Assembly (NCBI RefSeq): GCF_000455345.1
Contig: NZ_HG315690.1
Location: 2,431,360 to 2,495,359, forward strand
DNA length: 64,000 bases
Source: Halopiger goleimassiliensis
GTDB taxonomy: Archaea; Halobacteriota; Halobacteria; Halobacteriales; Natrialbaceae
Reading direction: 5' to 3'
This document shows positions 54,955 through 63,466 of the stretch, one piece after another. A program made the translations under genes and the position numbers. The first letter of the stretch is position 1. Each line of letters opens with the position of its first letter. Under the pieces are notes generated by a model. That model did not search any database. It saw only the letters and a list, made by a program, of their open reading frames with translations, and had not been told where the DNA came from.

Positions 54955-57900
54955 TTAGACGACGCGGTCCCGGAGGCCGTCGAGCGACGCCAGTCGTGGC
55001 GGTTCGTCGGGAGCGGTCGGTTCGATCCAGGTCTCCTCGAAGTCGACGCCGTTGAGACGATCCACGGCCCTCGTCCCACGGATCGCCTTGGTTCCCAGCC
55101 CTTCGACGCACTCTACGGTCGACTCGCCGTGTTCCGTTCCGATCGCACCACTACACTCGGCGCTGACGGCGTCGTAGTACGCACACTTGAGCGTCGCGTC
55201 GTCGTGGTCTCCGGACGGGATCGAGCCGACGATACCCCCGATGCTCTCGAAGATCGTCATCGAACTCCCGGTTTCGCCGAGGGCAACTGCGGCCGTCACG
55301 GAACCGGCGTGCTTCCCGACGACGCCGCCCACGGACTGCTGGCCGCTGACGTCGCAGCGGGAGACGGCGTCGGCGATCGATCCGACGTTCGTGCCGGCGA
55401 CGCCACCGACGGTTGACATACCCGCGATCGACCCCGCAGCAGCAACCTCGGTGACTGTCCCCTCGTTCTGTCCGACGACTCCGCCACAGTTGGTCGTGCT
55501 GCCCGTCTGGACGAACGCGATCGACCGTTCGATCCGCTCGCCGTTGACGCCCGCGATTCCGCCGACGAGCGTTGCTTCTTCGAGGTCGGCTGACGCCGCG
55601 ATCCGTTCGATCGTACCAGCGTTAAGCCCGACGATACCGCCTGCCTTCCGCTGGGCATCGATCGTTACCTGAACGGTCGTCTCCGCGATCGATCCTGTCG
55701 AGATGCCCACGAGTCCGCCGACGGATTCGTTCGCCGAAACCGCCCCATCGACCGATCCCCCACGGACCGATCCGGATTCGTTGTTCGTGCCCGTGAGCAG
55801 CCCCACCGTGTTCTGGCCGGCGACCGTCCCGGTGATGGTCACGTCGACGATCGATCCATCCGACGCGCCACAGAGGCCACCAACGCCAGTGAACCCCGAA
55901 ATCGAAACATCGTCCAGGATCAGGTCCCGGACGTGACCATCACTGATCTCCGCGAACAATCCGACTCGAACCCGCTGGCGATCGATTTCGAGGCCAGTGA
56001 TTCGATGGCCCGAACCATCCAACTCCCCACTGAACGGTTGATCCTCGTCGTCGCGAGAACCGATGGGGGCGAATCCGTCGCCGTCGTTCCACCCTGCGGT
56101 TGTGCGTGCGTCGATGTCACAGCCGAGTACGTAGTGGGCCTCTACGTCAGCGTCGATCGCCTGGAGTTCCCTGACGTCCGTGATCACGTACGGATCGTCC
56201 TCGGTGCCCGTTCCGTCGGCCGCCGCGAGGAGGTCCGCGTACCGCTCGGGATCGGGTGCCGGCGTGGACGGCTCGTCGTCACACCTGCTCTCGGGAACGC
56301 GTGGCTCCGGATACTCGTCGGGGACCGTCACCCACGCTTCGTCGAACGCGAAGGCCGTGAGCGTTTCCTCGGCAGTCGAGCCACTGAGAGCGTTTGAATC
56401 GAACCCATCGACCGACTCAACGACCAGTTCGCCGTCGCCGCGGGTACCGACGGCGTCGTCCGTGCCAGCAACGTCGCGGTCCCAGTAGGACGTTTCGACG
56501 ACGGCCCGGTTCGGTGAACCCGTGGACGGTCGACCCAGACGACCGATGCAGCCGCCGACGGTGCCCTGACCGTACAGCGAGGTCGCTGCGAGCGATCGAG
56601 CGACGGTCCCGTGATTCGTTCCGCTGATCCCGCCGACGAACCGATCGCCGATCACATCGCCGGTAGCACGCGACCGCTCGATCGTCCCGTCGTTCGTCCC
56701 GGCGATACCCCCGGCCTTGTTCCAGTTACCCAACAACTCTCCGGAGGCACGACACCGATCGATCGTGCCGTCGTTCTCGGCTACGAAGCCGCCACCACTC
56801 CGTCCCTCGCCGCGGACGTCGACCGACACAGTCGACGTACTGATCTCGCCGTCGTTCGTGCCGGCGAACCCTCCGGCCCTGTTGACGACCCCTTCGATGG
56901 TCCCGTCGGCGTTACATCGGGCAATATCGCCGCTGTTCTGTCCGACGAATCCGCCGGCGTACATCGACTCCGGGTCCGCCTCGACGGTCGCAGAACAGTC
57001 CGCAATTCGGCCATCATTGCTCCCAGCAACCCCGCCAACGCTCATCGCATTTCCAGTGAGGGCGCTCGAGGCGGTCGAGTCGACGATAGACGCTCGCGTG
57101 GCAGCGTTCGTACCAACGATCCCGCCGACTAGGGAATTGCCCTCCACGGGTCCGAGCGCCTTGGCCTCCTCGATCGTTCCCTCGTTCGTGCCGGCGATGC
57201 TGCCGGTCCGTTTCCCGCCCGTGATCGATCCGCTGGCCGTTGCCGACGTGACGACGCCACCAGCGTTGATACCGACTACACCGCCGAGATTGGCGTCTGT
57301 GGTAAAATCGAGTTGGTCGTCGGCGCTCGAGGTCACGTCCACGTCCGCGTCCGCCGCTTCGAGGACGCCGTTTCCACGATTCTTGCCCACGATCCCGCCG
57401 GCGTTACTCGGTGCTTCCACCGTTCCCTCGGCCGAGACGCCACGAACGGTGCCAGCGTTCGATCCGAGAACGGTCCCGACGATCCTGTCCCCCCTGACGT
57501 CGCCGCAGGCAGTCACGTTAGCGATCGTTCCCTGGTTGATGCCGGCAATGACGCCCCCATACCCTTTGCACGAGACGGTCGCGTCGACTATGTCGACGTT
57601 GTGGACCTCTCCATCGCCGACGACGGCGAACAGTCCTGCTGGATACGACTCCGGACGGTCGATCGTCAAACCGATAATCTCGTGGCTGTCGCCGTCGAAC
57701 GTTCCGCAGAACCGGCGTTCGTTGTCCGGTTCGAAGTCGCCGATCGGATCGAACCCGGCCCCGTCGTTCCACTCGCCGGTCGCACTGGCGTCGATGTCAC
57801 AGCCCAGCACGTAGTGGGCATCTAGATCGTGGTCGATGGCCGTGAGGTCACGAACGCTTGTGATAACGTATGGATCAGCGGGAGTCCCATCGCCGTCGAG

Positions 57901-57960
57901 ATGCTCCAAAACCTCGTTGGGGTCGGACGGTTCCGTCAGATCGACGTCGTCACCGGTCAT
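54955..57960 (-). CDS. two-module GLUG-repeat protein without signal peptide
   Basis: A 1001-residue beta-solenoid-like protein. Two homologous modules each open with a header (DPYVIT-VR-L-AID-D--AHYVLGCDIDA, then WNDG-GF-PIG), about residues 28-110 and 590-660. GLUG-type repeats of the form GGIVGxNxGTI follow, about 13 in the first module and 9 in the second. GLUG repeats usually belong to secreted adhesins or peptidases. Here the start MTGDDVDLTEPSDPNE has no Tat or Sec signal and there is no C-terminal anchor. A TATA-like TTAGATATTC (about 58000) supports this start. Confidence 0.85.
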   Translation of the reverse strand: MTGDDVDLTEPSDPNEVLEHLDGDGTPADPYVITSVRDLTAIDHDLDAHYVLGCDIDASATGEWNDGAGFDPIGDFEPDNERRFCGTFDGDSHEIIGLTIDRPESYPAGLFAVVGDGEVHNVDIVDATVSCKGYGGVIAGINQGTIANVTACGDVRGDRIVGTVLGSNAGTVRGVSAEGTVEAPSNAGGIVGKNRGNGVLEAADADVDVTSSADDQLDFTTDANLGGVVGINAGGVVTSATASGSITGGKRTGSIAGTNEGTIEEAKALGPVEGNSLVGGIVGTNAATRASIVDSTASSALTGNAMSVGGVAGSNDGRIADCSATVEADPESMYAGGFVGQNSGDIARCNADGTIEGVVNRAGGFAGTNDGEISTSTVSVDVRGEGRSGGGFVAENDGTIDRCRASGELLGNWNKAGGIAGTNDGTIERSRATGDVIGDRFVGGISGTNHGTVARSLAATSLYGQGTVGGCIGRLGRPSTGSPNRAVVETSYWDRDVAGTDDAVGTRGDGELVVESVDGFDSNALSGSTAEETLTAFAFDEAWVTVPDEYPEPRVPESRCDDEPSTPAPDPERYADLLAAADGTGTEDDPYVITDVRELQAIDADVEAHYVLGCDIDARTTAGWNDGDGFAPIGSRDDEDQPFSGELDGSGHRITGLEIDRQRVRVGLFAEISDGHVRDLILDDVSISGFTGVGGLCGASDGSIVDVTITGTVAGQNTVGLLTGTNNESGSVRGGSVDGAVSANESVGGLVGISTGSIAETTVQVTIDAQRKAGGIVGLNAGTIERIAASADLEEATLVGGIAGVNGERIERSIAFVQTGSTTNCGGVVGQNEGTVTEVAAAGSIAGMSTVGGVAGTNVGSIADAVSRCDVSGQQSVGGVVGKHAGSVTAAVALGETGSSMTIFESIGGIVGSIPSGDHDDATLKCAYYDAVSAECSGAIGTEHGESTVECVEGLGTKAIRGTRAVDRLNGVDFEETWIEPTAPDEPPRLASLDGLRDRVV

Positions 57961-58148
57961 GGCACGACTCAACGAAGGCCCCTCTGATAATCATGACGAA
58001 TATCTAATGAGTTGGTCGAGATGAGAGGTCGGATCAAGCAGTTGGGACGTCGGTAGACCACCTGCCTACCAGCCAGTAGGCGACTGCTCCGCTGGACGCT
58101 CGAGCCGAAACCCGAACCGTTACCGAGGTCGGCGCGAAACGGCCGATC

Positions 58149-58559
58149 GTGACCGACAAGGAGAGCGTCCGACGACGGCTGGTGGGCGGCGGGGTCGTCT
58201 CGATCGGAATGCTGGCTCTGCTCCTAGTCGTGGTCGGCGCACCGGCCACGGTACCGGAAGCGATCCCGTTCGCGTGGTTCGGCGTCGGTGGCCTCGCGCT
58301 GCTCGTGGCTGGGCGACGGGAACGAGTCTCACTCGGGGGAACCAGCGTCGGCTGGCCGCGCGTGGCTGGCGTCGGATTGGCAGTTCTGGCGCTCGGCTCG
58401 AGCGTTCTCGGCTTCGCCTATCTGCTCGTCGCACCGGACGCGTGGAGCCTCCTCCGGGCGGCGCTCGCGTTGCTGGTCGGACTCCTGCTGTCGTTCGGCG
58501 CGCTCGAGTGTCTGCTGGGCGGTGTGGGCCTCGACGAGGAAACCTTCGCCGTGGAGTGA
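58149..58559 (+). CDS. small four-helix membrane protein
   Basis: A 136-residue protein with a short charged N-terminus (TDKESVRRRL) and four hydrophobic segments (about 12-32, 38-54, 68-95 and 100-125). It starts with GTG at 58149; the next ATG lies inside the first helix. No family is recognised. The 176-base region before it also holds the promoter of the GLUG gene on the other strand. Confidence 0.68.
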   Translation: MTDKESVRRRLVGGGVVSIGMLALLLVVVGAPATVPEAIPFAWFGVGGLALLVAGRRERVSLGGTSVGWPRVAGVGLAVLALGSSVLGFAYLLVAPDAWSLLRAALALLVGLLLSFGALECLLGGVGLDEETFAVE

Positions 58560-58682
58560 TCCCGCGGAGGGCGCGGAGGGGCCGATTCGGGACGCCTCGA
58601 GTGGTCCGGGAGCGCCGTCGACGTCCCTGTGACGTAGCTATTAACAGCATCGAGTCCGTATCAACGACTGGAGGTCAACGCC

Positions 58683-58799
58683 ATGCCATACGTTCCGGAC
58701 TTCCCGTCGGAAGACCGTGACGAGGAGGATGGCCGACCGAATCGCGGCATCATCGACCGCATCATCGACGGCGGCTTCCCCACGCCGTCGCGCGGCTGA
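58683..58799 (+). CDS. 38-residue protein with strong SD and promoter
   Basis: A short frame MPYVPDFPSEDRDEEDGRPN, then RGIIDRIIDGGFPTPSRG. A Shine-Dalgarno-like GGAGGTCA lies seven bases before the ATG, and a promoter-like TAGCTATTAACAG sits about 40 bases upstream. A T6 run follows 16 bases after the stop. Codon use is GC-ending as in neighbours. The sequence is Pro/Asp-rich with one amphipathic helix, and I recognise no family. These signals together make it a likely real gene. Confidence 0.62.
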   Translation: MPYVPDFPSEDRDEEDGRPNRGIIDRIIDGGFPTPSRG

Positions 58800-58815
58800 G
58801 CCGTCCGTTCGAGCG

Positions 58816-58821
58816 TTTTTT
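58816..58821 (+). terminator. T6 terminator after the 38-residue gene
   Basis: Six consecutive T residues following GAGCG, 16 bases after the stop at 58799, are unusual in this GC-rich sequence. T-runs end transcription in archaea without needing a hairpin. Confidence 0.5.
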
Positions 58822-58870
58822 GACGGCGTCGTCCTCGAGAGGGGTCGGTAGCGAGTTCCTCGAGCCCGGT

Positions 58871-59311
58871 TCAGCGTTCGAGCCAGCCGTCGTCGGCCAG
58901 CGACGCCGCTGGCGGTTCGGCGTCGACGAACTCGAGCGGGCGACGGGTGCCGTGGCGGTCGAACGCTCCGAAGGAGTCCTCCTCGAGTGTCCAGGGCGGG
59001 ACGGCGACGAAGATCACCTGTGCGAGGTCGTCGCGTTTGGTGACCGACAGTTCCCTGAGGGGATGAGAGACGAACAGCCCCTCGGCCGAACGCGCCGGCG
59101 TCGAGAGATCGATCCCGAAGACGGCGTCGAGGGCGTCGCCGGCCGTCGGGAAGTAGAAGTCGGTGAACACGGGCGTCTCCGGCGGCAAGCCGTCGGCTCC
59201 CTCGAGTTCCCCTGCGGGGGTGATCGACACTCCGGTCGTCACGCGATCGGGGTCCGAGTCCGCCGCGAGGTCGACCAACACCTCGGCGAGGGCGCGCGTG
59301 ATGTGGACCAC
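58871..59311 (-). CDS. conserved haloarchaeal protein
   Basis: A 146-residue soluble protein starting with GTG (VHITRALAEVLVDLA). The core has PPETPVFTDFYFPTAGDALDAVFGID (positions about 43-68) and then LFVSHPLRELSVTKRDDLAQ with an aliphatic strand VIFVAVPPW. I have a sense of close relatives across haloarchaea but no function. It follows the MBL-like gene by 51 bases on the same strand and may be co-transcribed. Confidence 0.72.
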   Translation of the reverse strand: MVHITRALAEVLVDLAADSDPDRVTTGVSITPAGELEGADGLPPETPVFTDFYFPTAGDALDAVFGIDLSTPARSAEGLFVSHPLRELSVTKRDDLAQVIFVAVPPWTLEEDSFGAFDRHGTRRPLEFVDAEPPAASLADDGWLER

Positions 59312-59362
59312 GTCACTGCATTCGAGGGCGATACAGTTAGCTGTGTGCCCCGACGGCGTCGG

Positions 59363-60046
59363 TCAAACGGGCAGCGCGTTCCGTAGCGTCTTCGCGAACA
59401 GCCGCGGCGTTCGCCGGCGGGCGGTCGCCAGCGCCTTCTCGAGTGCGGCCGTCGCGTCCTCCTGGATGCCGGGCCCGTGCCCGACGAGGATCCGGTCGGG
59501 TTCGAACCCGCGCAGTTGCTCGCGGGGCGGGACGAGTCTGCGCATCGGGTGGACGCCCAGTCGTTCGTCGTCGACGCGGAAGTACGGCGACGTCCCGACC
59601 GATTCGGGGACGACGAGCGTCCCGTCGGCAGGATCGTAGAGGGCGACCTCCTGCCAGAACCGGTTGTCGACGACCGTGTGAGCCTCGAGACCGGTGTCCC
59701 CGAGTTCGTCCTCGAACCGAACCACCGGCGCACCGAGCGAATCGGTGACGCCGTCGAAGTGGTGAGGGAGCGAAACGGGAACGTCGTGCCGTTGCGCGAT
59801 GGTGCCAGCGTCGCGGGCGTGTCGGTCCAGCAGAACCGTGACGCCGGCGACCTCGCCGTACTCCGAGAGCAAGTCGTCGAGTCCGTCGGCGTCGACGGGA
59901 TCGATCAGCCAGACGTCGCCGTCGACGGCGATGGCGTGACTGGCACGCTGCATGCGCTCCTCGGGGTGGGCGATCCAACCGACGCCGCGGTCGTACCGAT
60001 CGATCACCGCGACGTCGCTCGCGCGCTCGTCGATCCGGAAGGTCAT
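59363..60046 (-). CDS. degenerate metallo-beta-lactamase-fold protein
   Basis: A 227-residue protein with the strand order of metallo-beta-lactamases: HAIAVDGDVWLIDPVD, then VTVLLDRHARDAG where HxHxDH would be, then YDPADGTLVVPES and RILVGHGPGI near the end. Several metal ligands appear replaced (DRHARDA lacks the first two His), so it may bind metal weakly or not at all. The ATG at 60046 begins MTFRIDERASDVAVI; further upstream codons are non-coding in style. Function unknown. Confidence 0.72.
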   Translation of the reverse strand: MTFRIDERASDVAVIDRYDRGVGWIAHPEERMQRASHAIAVDGDVWLIDPVDADGLDDLLSEYGEVAGVTVLLDRHARDAGTIAQRHDVPVSLPHHFDGVTDSLGAPVVRFEDELGDTGLEAHTVVDNRFWQEVALYDPADGTLVVPESVGTSPYFRVDDERLGVHPMRRLVPPREQLRGFEPDRILVGHGPGIQEDATAALEKALATARRRTPRLFAKTLRNALPV

Positions 60047-60176
60047 ACGAACCCGTACGTCCACCAGTTGCTTAAACGCACGTCGATTCGTCCCACTCGT
60101 TCGCGCCTCGTCCCCAGCGGTGACGCTATCGTCTACCGGCGACGCTCCTTTGTCGATTCCCCGCGTAGCCGGGGAC

Positions 60177-60860
60177 ATGCTCACCGGCCTCTCCTGGCTC
60201 GCGCTCGAGGTCAAATACCTCGAGCGCGCCCGGTCGTTCTACGCGGACGCCCTCGAGCTGACCGTTCGGGACCGTCGCGAGGACGAACTCGTCTTCGCCG
60301 CGGGCGAGACGGATCTCGTCTGTCGGCGTCCCACCGGCGTCCCTCGCGGCGGCCTGCACACCCACTACGCGTTCTCGATCCCCGCAGAGGAGTACGACGA
60401 CTGGTGGAACCGACTCGAGGAGGACCACGACCTCGAGGAGGCAAAGTTCGGCTCCTCGCGCTCGCTATACCTGTACGATCCCGACGGCAACTGCGTCGAA
60501 CTCGGCCAGCGCGACGTGGCGGGACCGGGCATCGACGGCGTCTTCGAGGTCGTCCTCGAGGTGGAAGACCTCGACCGTGCGACGTCGTTCTACGCGGACC
60601 TGGGCTTCGAGACGGTCGACGAGGGCGAGAACCGCCGCCGCGTCCGGATGGCGGGGCCGATGGCCCTCGAACTGTGGGAACCCCACCTCGGCCTCGCGGA
60701 CGCTCGTGGAGGCGTCCACGTCGACCTCGGCTTCGAGACGAGCGAGCCGACCGCCGCGCTCGAGGCGGTCTCGGATCGGGTCGCGACCGTCGACCGCGTC
60801 GGCGACGAGGAAGTCGTCGTCCGGGACCCGGACGGTCACGTGTTGACGTTCCGGACGTGA
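60177..60860 (+). CDS. two-domain VOC (glyoxalase-like) protein
   Basis: A 227-residue protein with two vicinal-oxygen-chelate domains (about 4-118 and 122-225). Each has a strand opening LSWLALEVKYLERARSFYA or FEVVLEVEDLDRATSFYA and closing YLYDPDGNCVELGQ or VVRDPDGHVLTFRT. The first domain keeps His and Glu at metal positions; the second ends in Thr-Phe where a Glu is usual. Members are dioxygenases, lyases or resistance proteins. A fragment similar to its 3' end occurs at 63178. Confidence 0.85.
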   Translation: MLTGLSWLALEVKYLERARSFYADALELTVRDRREDELVFAAGETDLVCRRPTGVPRGGLHTHYAFSIPAEEYDDWWNRLEEDHDLEEAKFGSSRSLYLYDPDGNCVELGQRDVAGPGIDGVFEVVLEVEDLDRATSFYADLGFETVDEGENRRRVRMAGPMALELWEPHLGLADARGGVHVDLGFETSEPTAALEAVSDRVATVDRVGDEEVVVRDPDGHVLTFRT

Positions 60861-60901
60861 CTCCGGGACGTCCCGGCTCGTGGCCGCCGGACCGAGCGGA
60901 A

Positions 60902-62527
60902 TCACTCCGCCTCGTGCTCGTCGCTCCGATCGGTCCGACGCGGTGACGAGTCGGGAAGCGTCGGTCGCCCGTCCTCGACGGCCGGGATCGTGAAGTAAAA
61001 CGTCGCACCCTCCCCCGGTTCGGACTCGACCCAGATCTCCCCGCCGTGACGTTCGACGATCCGCCGGCAGAGCGCCAGCCCGATCCCCGACTCAGAGCCC
61101 TCCTCGGCCGTGTGGACGGTTTCGAAGACTTCGAAGATCCGCTCGCGCTGGTCCGGATCGATGCCGATCCCCTGATCGGCGACCGCGAACTGCCAGCCGT
61201 CGCTCGTGCGTTCGACGCCGACGTGGACCTGCGGCGGGTCGTCGCCGCTGTACTTGAGCGCGTTCGAGACGAGATTGCGAAAGACCTGGGCGAGCTGATC
61301 TGCGTCCGCAGTGACCGTCGGCAGGTCCTCGTAGGTGACCGTCGCGTCGGTCTCGTCGATCCGCGGCCGCAGATCCGTGAGGACGTCCTCGAGGACCGCC
61401 TCGGCGTCGGTCGGCTCCAGGGGTGACCCCCGGGTCGTCACCCGCGAGTACTCGAGCAAGTGGTCGATCATCGCCCGCATCCGGTCGGCCCCGTCGACCG
61501 CGAACGCGATGAACTCCTCGGCGTCCTCGTCGAGTTCGTCCTCGTAACGGTCCTCGAGCAGTCCCAGGTAGCTCGAGACCATCCGGAGGGGTTCCTGGAG
61601 GTCGTGGGAGACGGCGTAGGCGAACTGCTCTAAGCGCTCGTTCGACCCCTCGAGGCGTTCGACGCTTCGCTCCAGTTCCTGCTGGGTCCGCCTGAGTTCC
61701 GTCACGTCGGTGTAGAGGGCGAACGCGCGCTCGGCCTCGGTCCCCTCGTCGTCGGTCCCGACGTCGTAGGGGATCACCCGGAGCTTGTAGTGGCCCCGTT
61801 CCTCGGGGCCGTCGACGGTGACCTCGCCCTGGTAGATCTCGTTGTCGGCGACGTGTCTCGCGACGTTCGCCTCCGTCTCCGTCTCCTCGAGCGGGACCAC
61901 CTCGAACAGGTTCTCGCCCTCGGCGTCCGCGCTCGTGTGCTCGAGGAGGTCCTCGAAGACGTCGTTGGCGCGCTCGACCGTCGGTTCGCCGCCCGCGTAC
62001 CGGAGGTCGGCGATCGCCGACGGGGCGTTCTGGAACAGCGACTCGAAGCGCCGCTTCTCGGTTTCGGTCTCCGCCCGGGCGGCCTCGAGTTCACGGGTCG
62101 TCTCCTCGAGGTCGGCGATGGAGCGCTTGCGCCGGGCCTTCTCGTAGCCGACTGCCACACCGGCCGTTCCGCCGACGAGCGCGACGAACAGCGCCTGGAA
62201 CAGCACCACGTCGGCCTCGATGGTGGCCTCCGGCGTCAGGTACTGGTGCGTCGCGTAGCCGCCGGAGGCCACTCCCGCGAGCACGTAGCCGGCCGCCGCG
62301 TAGCCGCCGACGGTCGCCCGGTCGGTCGGCGACTCGAGGTTCGAGAGGGCGTAGGTGCCGACGGCACCGAACACGATCGAGAGGACGAGCAGCGACACCT
62401 GGCCGAGCAGGGTCGCCAGTACCGGGGCGTCGTGGACGAGGAGGTGATACACCGAGAGGGCCAGCGAGACGACGACGATCGACGCGACGCCGCCGGTGCC
62501 GAGCCACCCGGGGGCCCGTCCGTCCAT
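60902..62527 (-). CDS. membrane PAS sensor histidine kinase
   Basis: A 541-residue kinase. Four hydrophobic helices (about 12-32, 38-60, 72-92 and 105-126) lead into a coiled coil and one PAS domain (about 160-280). The HisKA site is AVSHDLQEP with His near 308. The ATPase domain has FRNLVSNALKYS, DQGIGIDPDQ and SGIGLALCRRI. Its last ~250 residues are very like those of the kinase at 28597, so they share ancestry. No response regulator is adjacent. Promoter: a clear minus-strand TATA at 62551. Confidence 0.93.
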   Translation of the reverse strand: MDGRAPGWLGTGGVASIVVVSLALSVYHLLVHDAPVLATLLGQVSLLVLSIVFGAVGTYALSNLESPTDRATVGGYAAAGYVLAGVASGGYATHQYLTPEATIEADVVLFQALFVALVGGTAGVAVGYEKARRKRSIADLEETTRELEAARAETETEKRRFESLFQNAPSAIADLRYAGGEPTVERANDVFEDLLEHTSADAEGENLFEVVPLEETETEANVARHVADNEIYQGEVTVDGPEERGHYKLRVIPYDVGTDDEGTEAERAFALYTDVTELRRTQQELERSVERLEGSNERLEQFAYAVSHDLQEPLRMVSSYLGLLEDRYEDELDEDAEEFIAFAVDGADRMRAMIDHLLEYSRVTTRGSPLEPTDAEAVLEDVLTDLRPRIDETDATVTYEDLPTVTADADQLAQVFRNLVSNALKYSGDDPPQVHVGVERTSDGWQFAVADQGIGIDPDQRERIFEVFETVHTAEEGSESGIGLALCRRIVERHGGEIWVESEPGEGATFYFTIPAVEDGRPTLPDSSPRRTDRSDEHEAE

Positions 62528-62550
62528 AGGCGGTATTCCTGCGGGGTGCA

Positions 62551-62560
62551 GTTATAAATT
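62551..62560 (-). promoter_or_regulatory. TATA box of the membrane histidine kinase
   Basis: GAATTTATAAC on the minus strand lies about 28 bases upstream of the ATG at 62527, so the message should begin at or next to the start codon. On the other strand, GTTTATC at about 62638-62644 is similarly placed for the ferritin-like gene's ATG at 62668. Confidence 0.65.
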
Positions 62561-62667
62561 CGGCCGAACGGGACGTGACTAAAACCGGACGGTCGTTCAG
62601 GTGCGGACGCGCCACGGGCCGCCGAGTGCAAGCCCGTCGTTTATCGAAGCCAGTGCTGTTCCAACTG

Positions 62668-63177
62668 ATGGATCACGCCATGAGCATCGACTCAACCGAG
62701 GACCTCTTCGTCTCCGGACTGAAACACGCCTACCACACCGAACAGCGACTCGTCGACGCGCTCGACGAGCTCGAGCAGACGGCCTCGAACGAGGAACTCA
62801 AGTCGGGCTTCGCCGAGCATCGCGAGGAAACCAAACAGCACATCGACCGCATCGAACAGGTGTTCGACCAGCTCGACGCCGACGCCGAGGCCGAGGAGGA
62901 TCCCGTCGTCGAGGGGATGATCCAGGCCCACGAGGAGTTCATGGAGAAGGACCCCAGCGACGAGGCCATCGACCGGTTCAACATCGCCGCCGGACAGAAG
63001 GCCGAACACTACGAGATCGCCACCTACGGCAACCTCATCCCGATGGCCGACCAGATCGGGCTGGACGACGTCGCCGACACGCTGGAGGAGACGCTCCGGG
63101 AGGAGCAGGACGAACTCGAGACGCTCTCGGAGAAGGGCGAGCAGTTCGACTACGGCGAACTCGAAGCGACGGAGTAG
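62668..63177 (+). CDS. DUF892 (YciE/YciF) ferritin-like protein
   Basis: A 169-residue four-helix protein. STEDLFVSGLKHAYHTEQRLVDALDEL is the family opening (given here by its first part STEDLFVSGLKHAYH). Metal-type residues lie in FAEHREETKQHIDRIEQVF and QKAEHYEIATYG. DUF892 proteins are ferritin-like and linked to stress. The ATG at 62668 is chosen because the TATA-like GTTTATC about 26 bases upstream predicts a leaderless start there; MSIDSTED at 62680 is the alternative. Confidence 0.87.
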   Translation: MDHAMSIDSTEDLFVSGLKHAYHTEQRLVDALDELEQTASNEELKSGFAEHREETKQHIDRIEQVFDQLDADAEAEEDPVVEGMIQAHEEFMEKDPSDEAIDRFNIAAGQKAEHYEIATYGNLIPMADQIGLDDVADTLEETLREEQDELETLSEKGEQFDYGELEATE

Positions 63178-63275
63178 CCCTCGAGTCGGTCTCGGATCGG
63201 GTCGCGAGGGTCGACCACGTCGACGATGAAGCGGTCGTCGTCCGGGATCCGAACGGGCACGTACTGATGCGTTCG
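63178..63275 (+). pseudogene. fragment of a VOC-protein 3' end
   Basis: Right after the ferritin-like stop the sequence reads LESVSDRVARVDHVDDEAVV, then VRDPNGHVL. It parallels the C-terminus of the VOC protein ending at 60860 (LEAVSDRVATVDRVGDEEVV, then VRDPDGHVL). There is no start or N-terminal part, so it is a remnant of a duplicated or transferred copy. The region 63276-63397 holds no other gene. Confidence 0.65.
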
Positions 63276-63397
63276 AGGGAACCGTCCCAAACGGGACGCC
63301 CCGTCTGTTTGCGGTCGTGATCGACGCGCCGAGTCGGCACGACACACATGTGACAGATTCGGAACCTAAAAGTAGGGGTGAACGAGTTCGATAGACG

Positions 63398-63466
63398 ATG
63401 GGCCGGGACGACCGAACTGCCGATTTCCGGAGCGAAGCTTCCTCAGAGCACGGCGGCTGTACATGA
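63398..63466 (+). other. 22-codon upstream ORF overlapping the next start
   Basis: A TATA-like CCTAAAAGTAGG (63365-63376) predicts transcription from about 63394, four bases before this ATG. The frame MGRDDRTADFRSEASSEHGG ends at a TGA overlapping the ATG of the next gene as ATGA. It may be a coupling leader like the one before cheC, or untranslated. Product not recognised. Confidence 0.35.
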
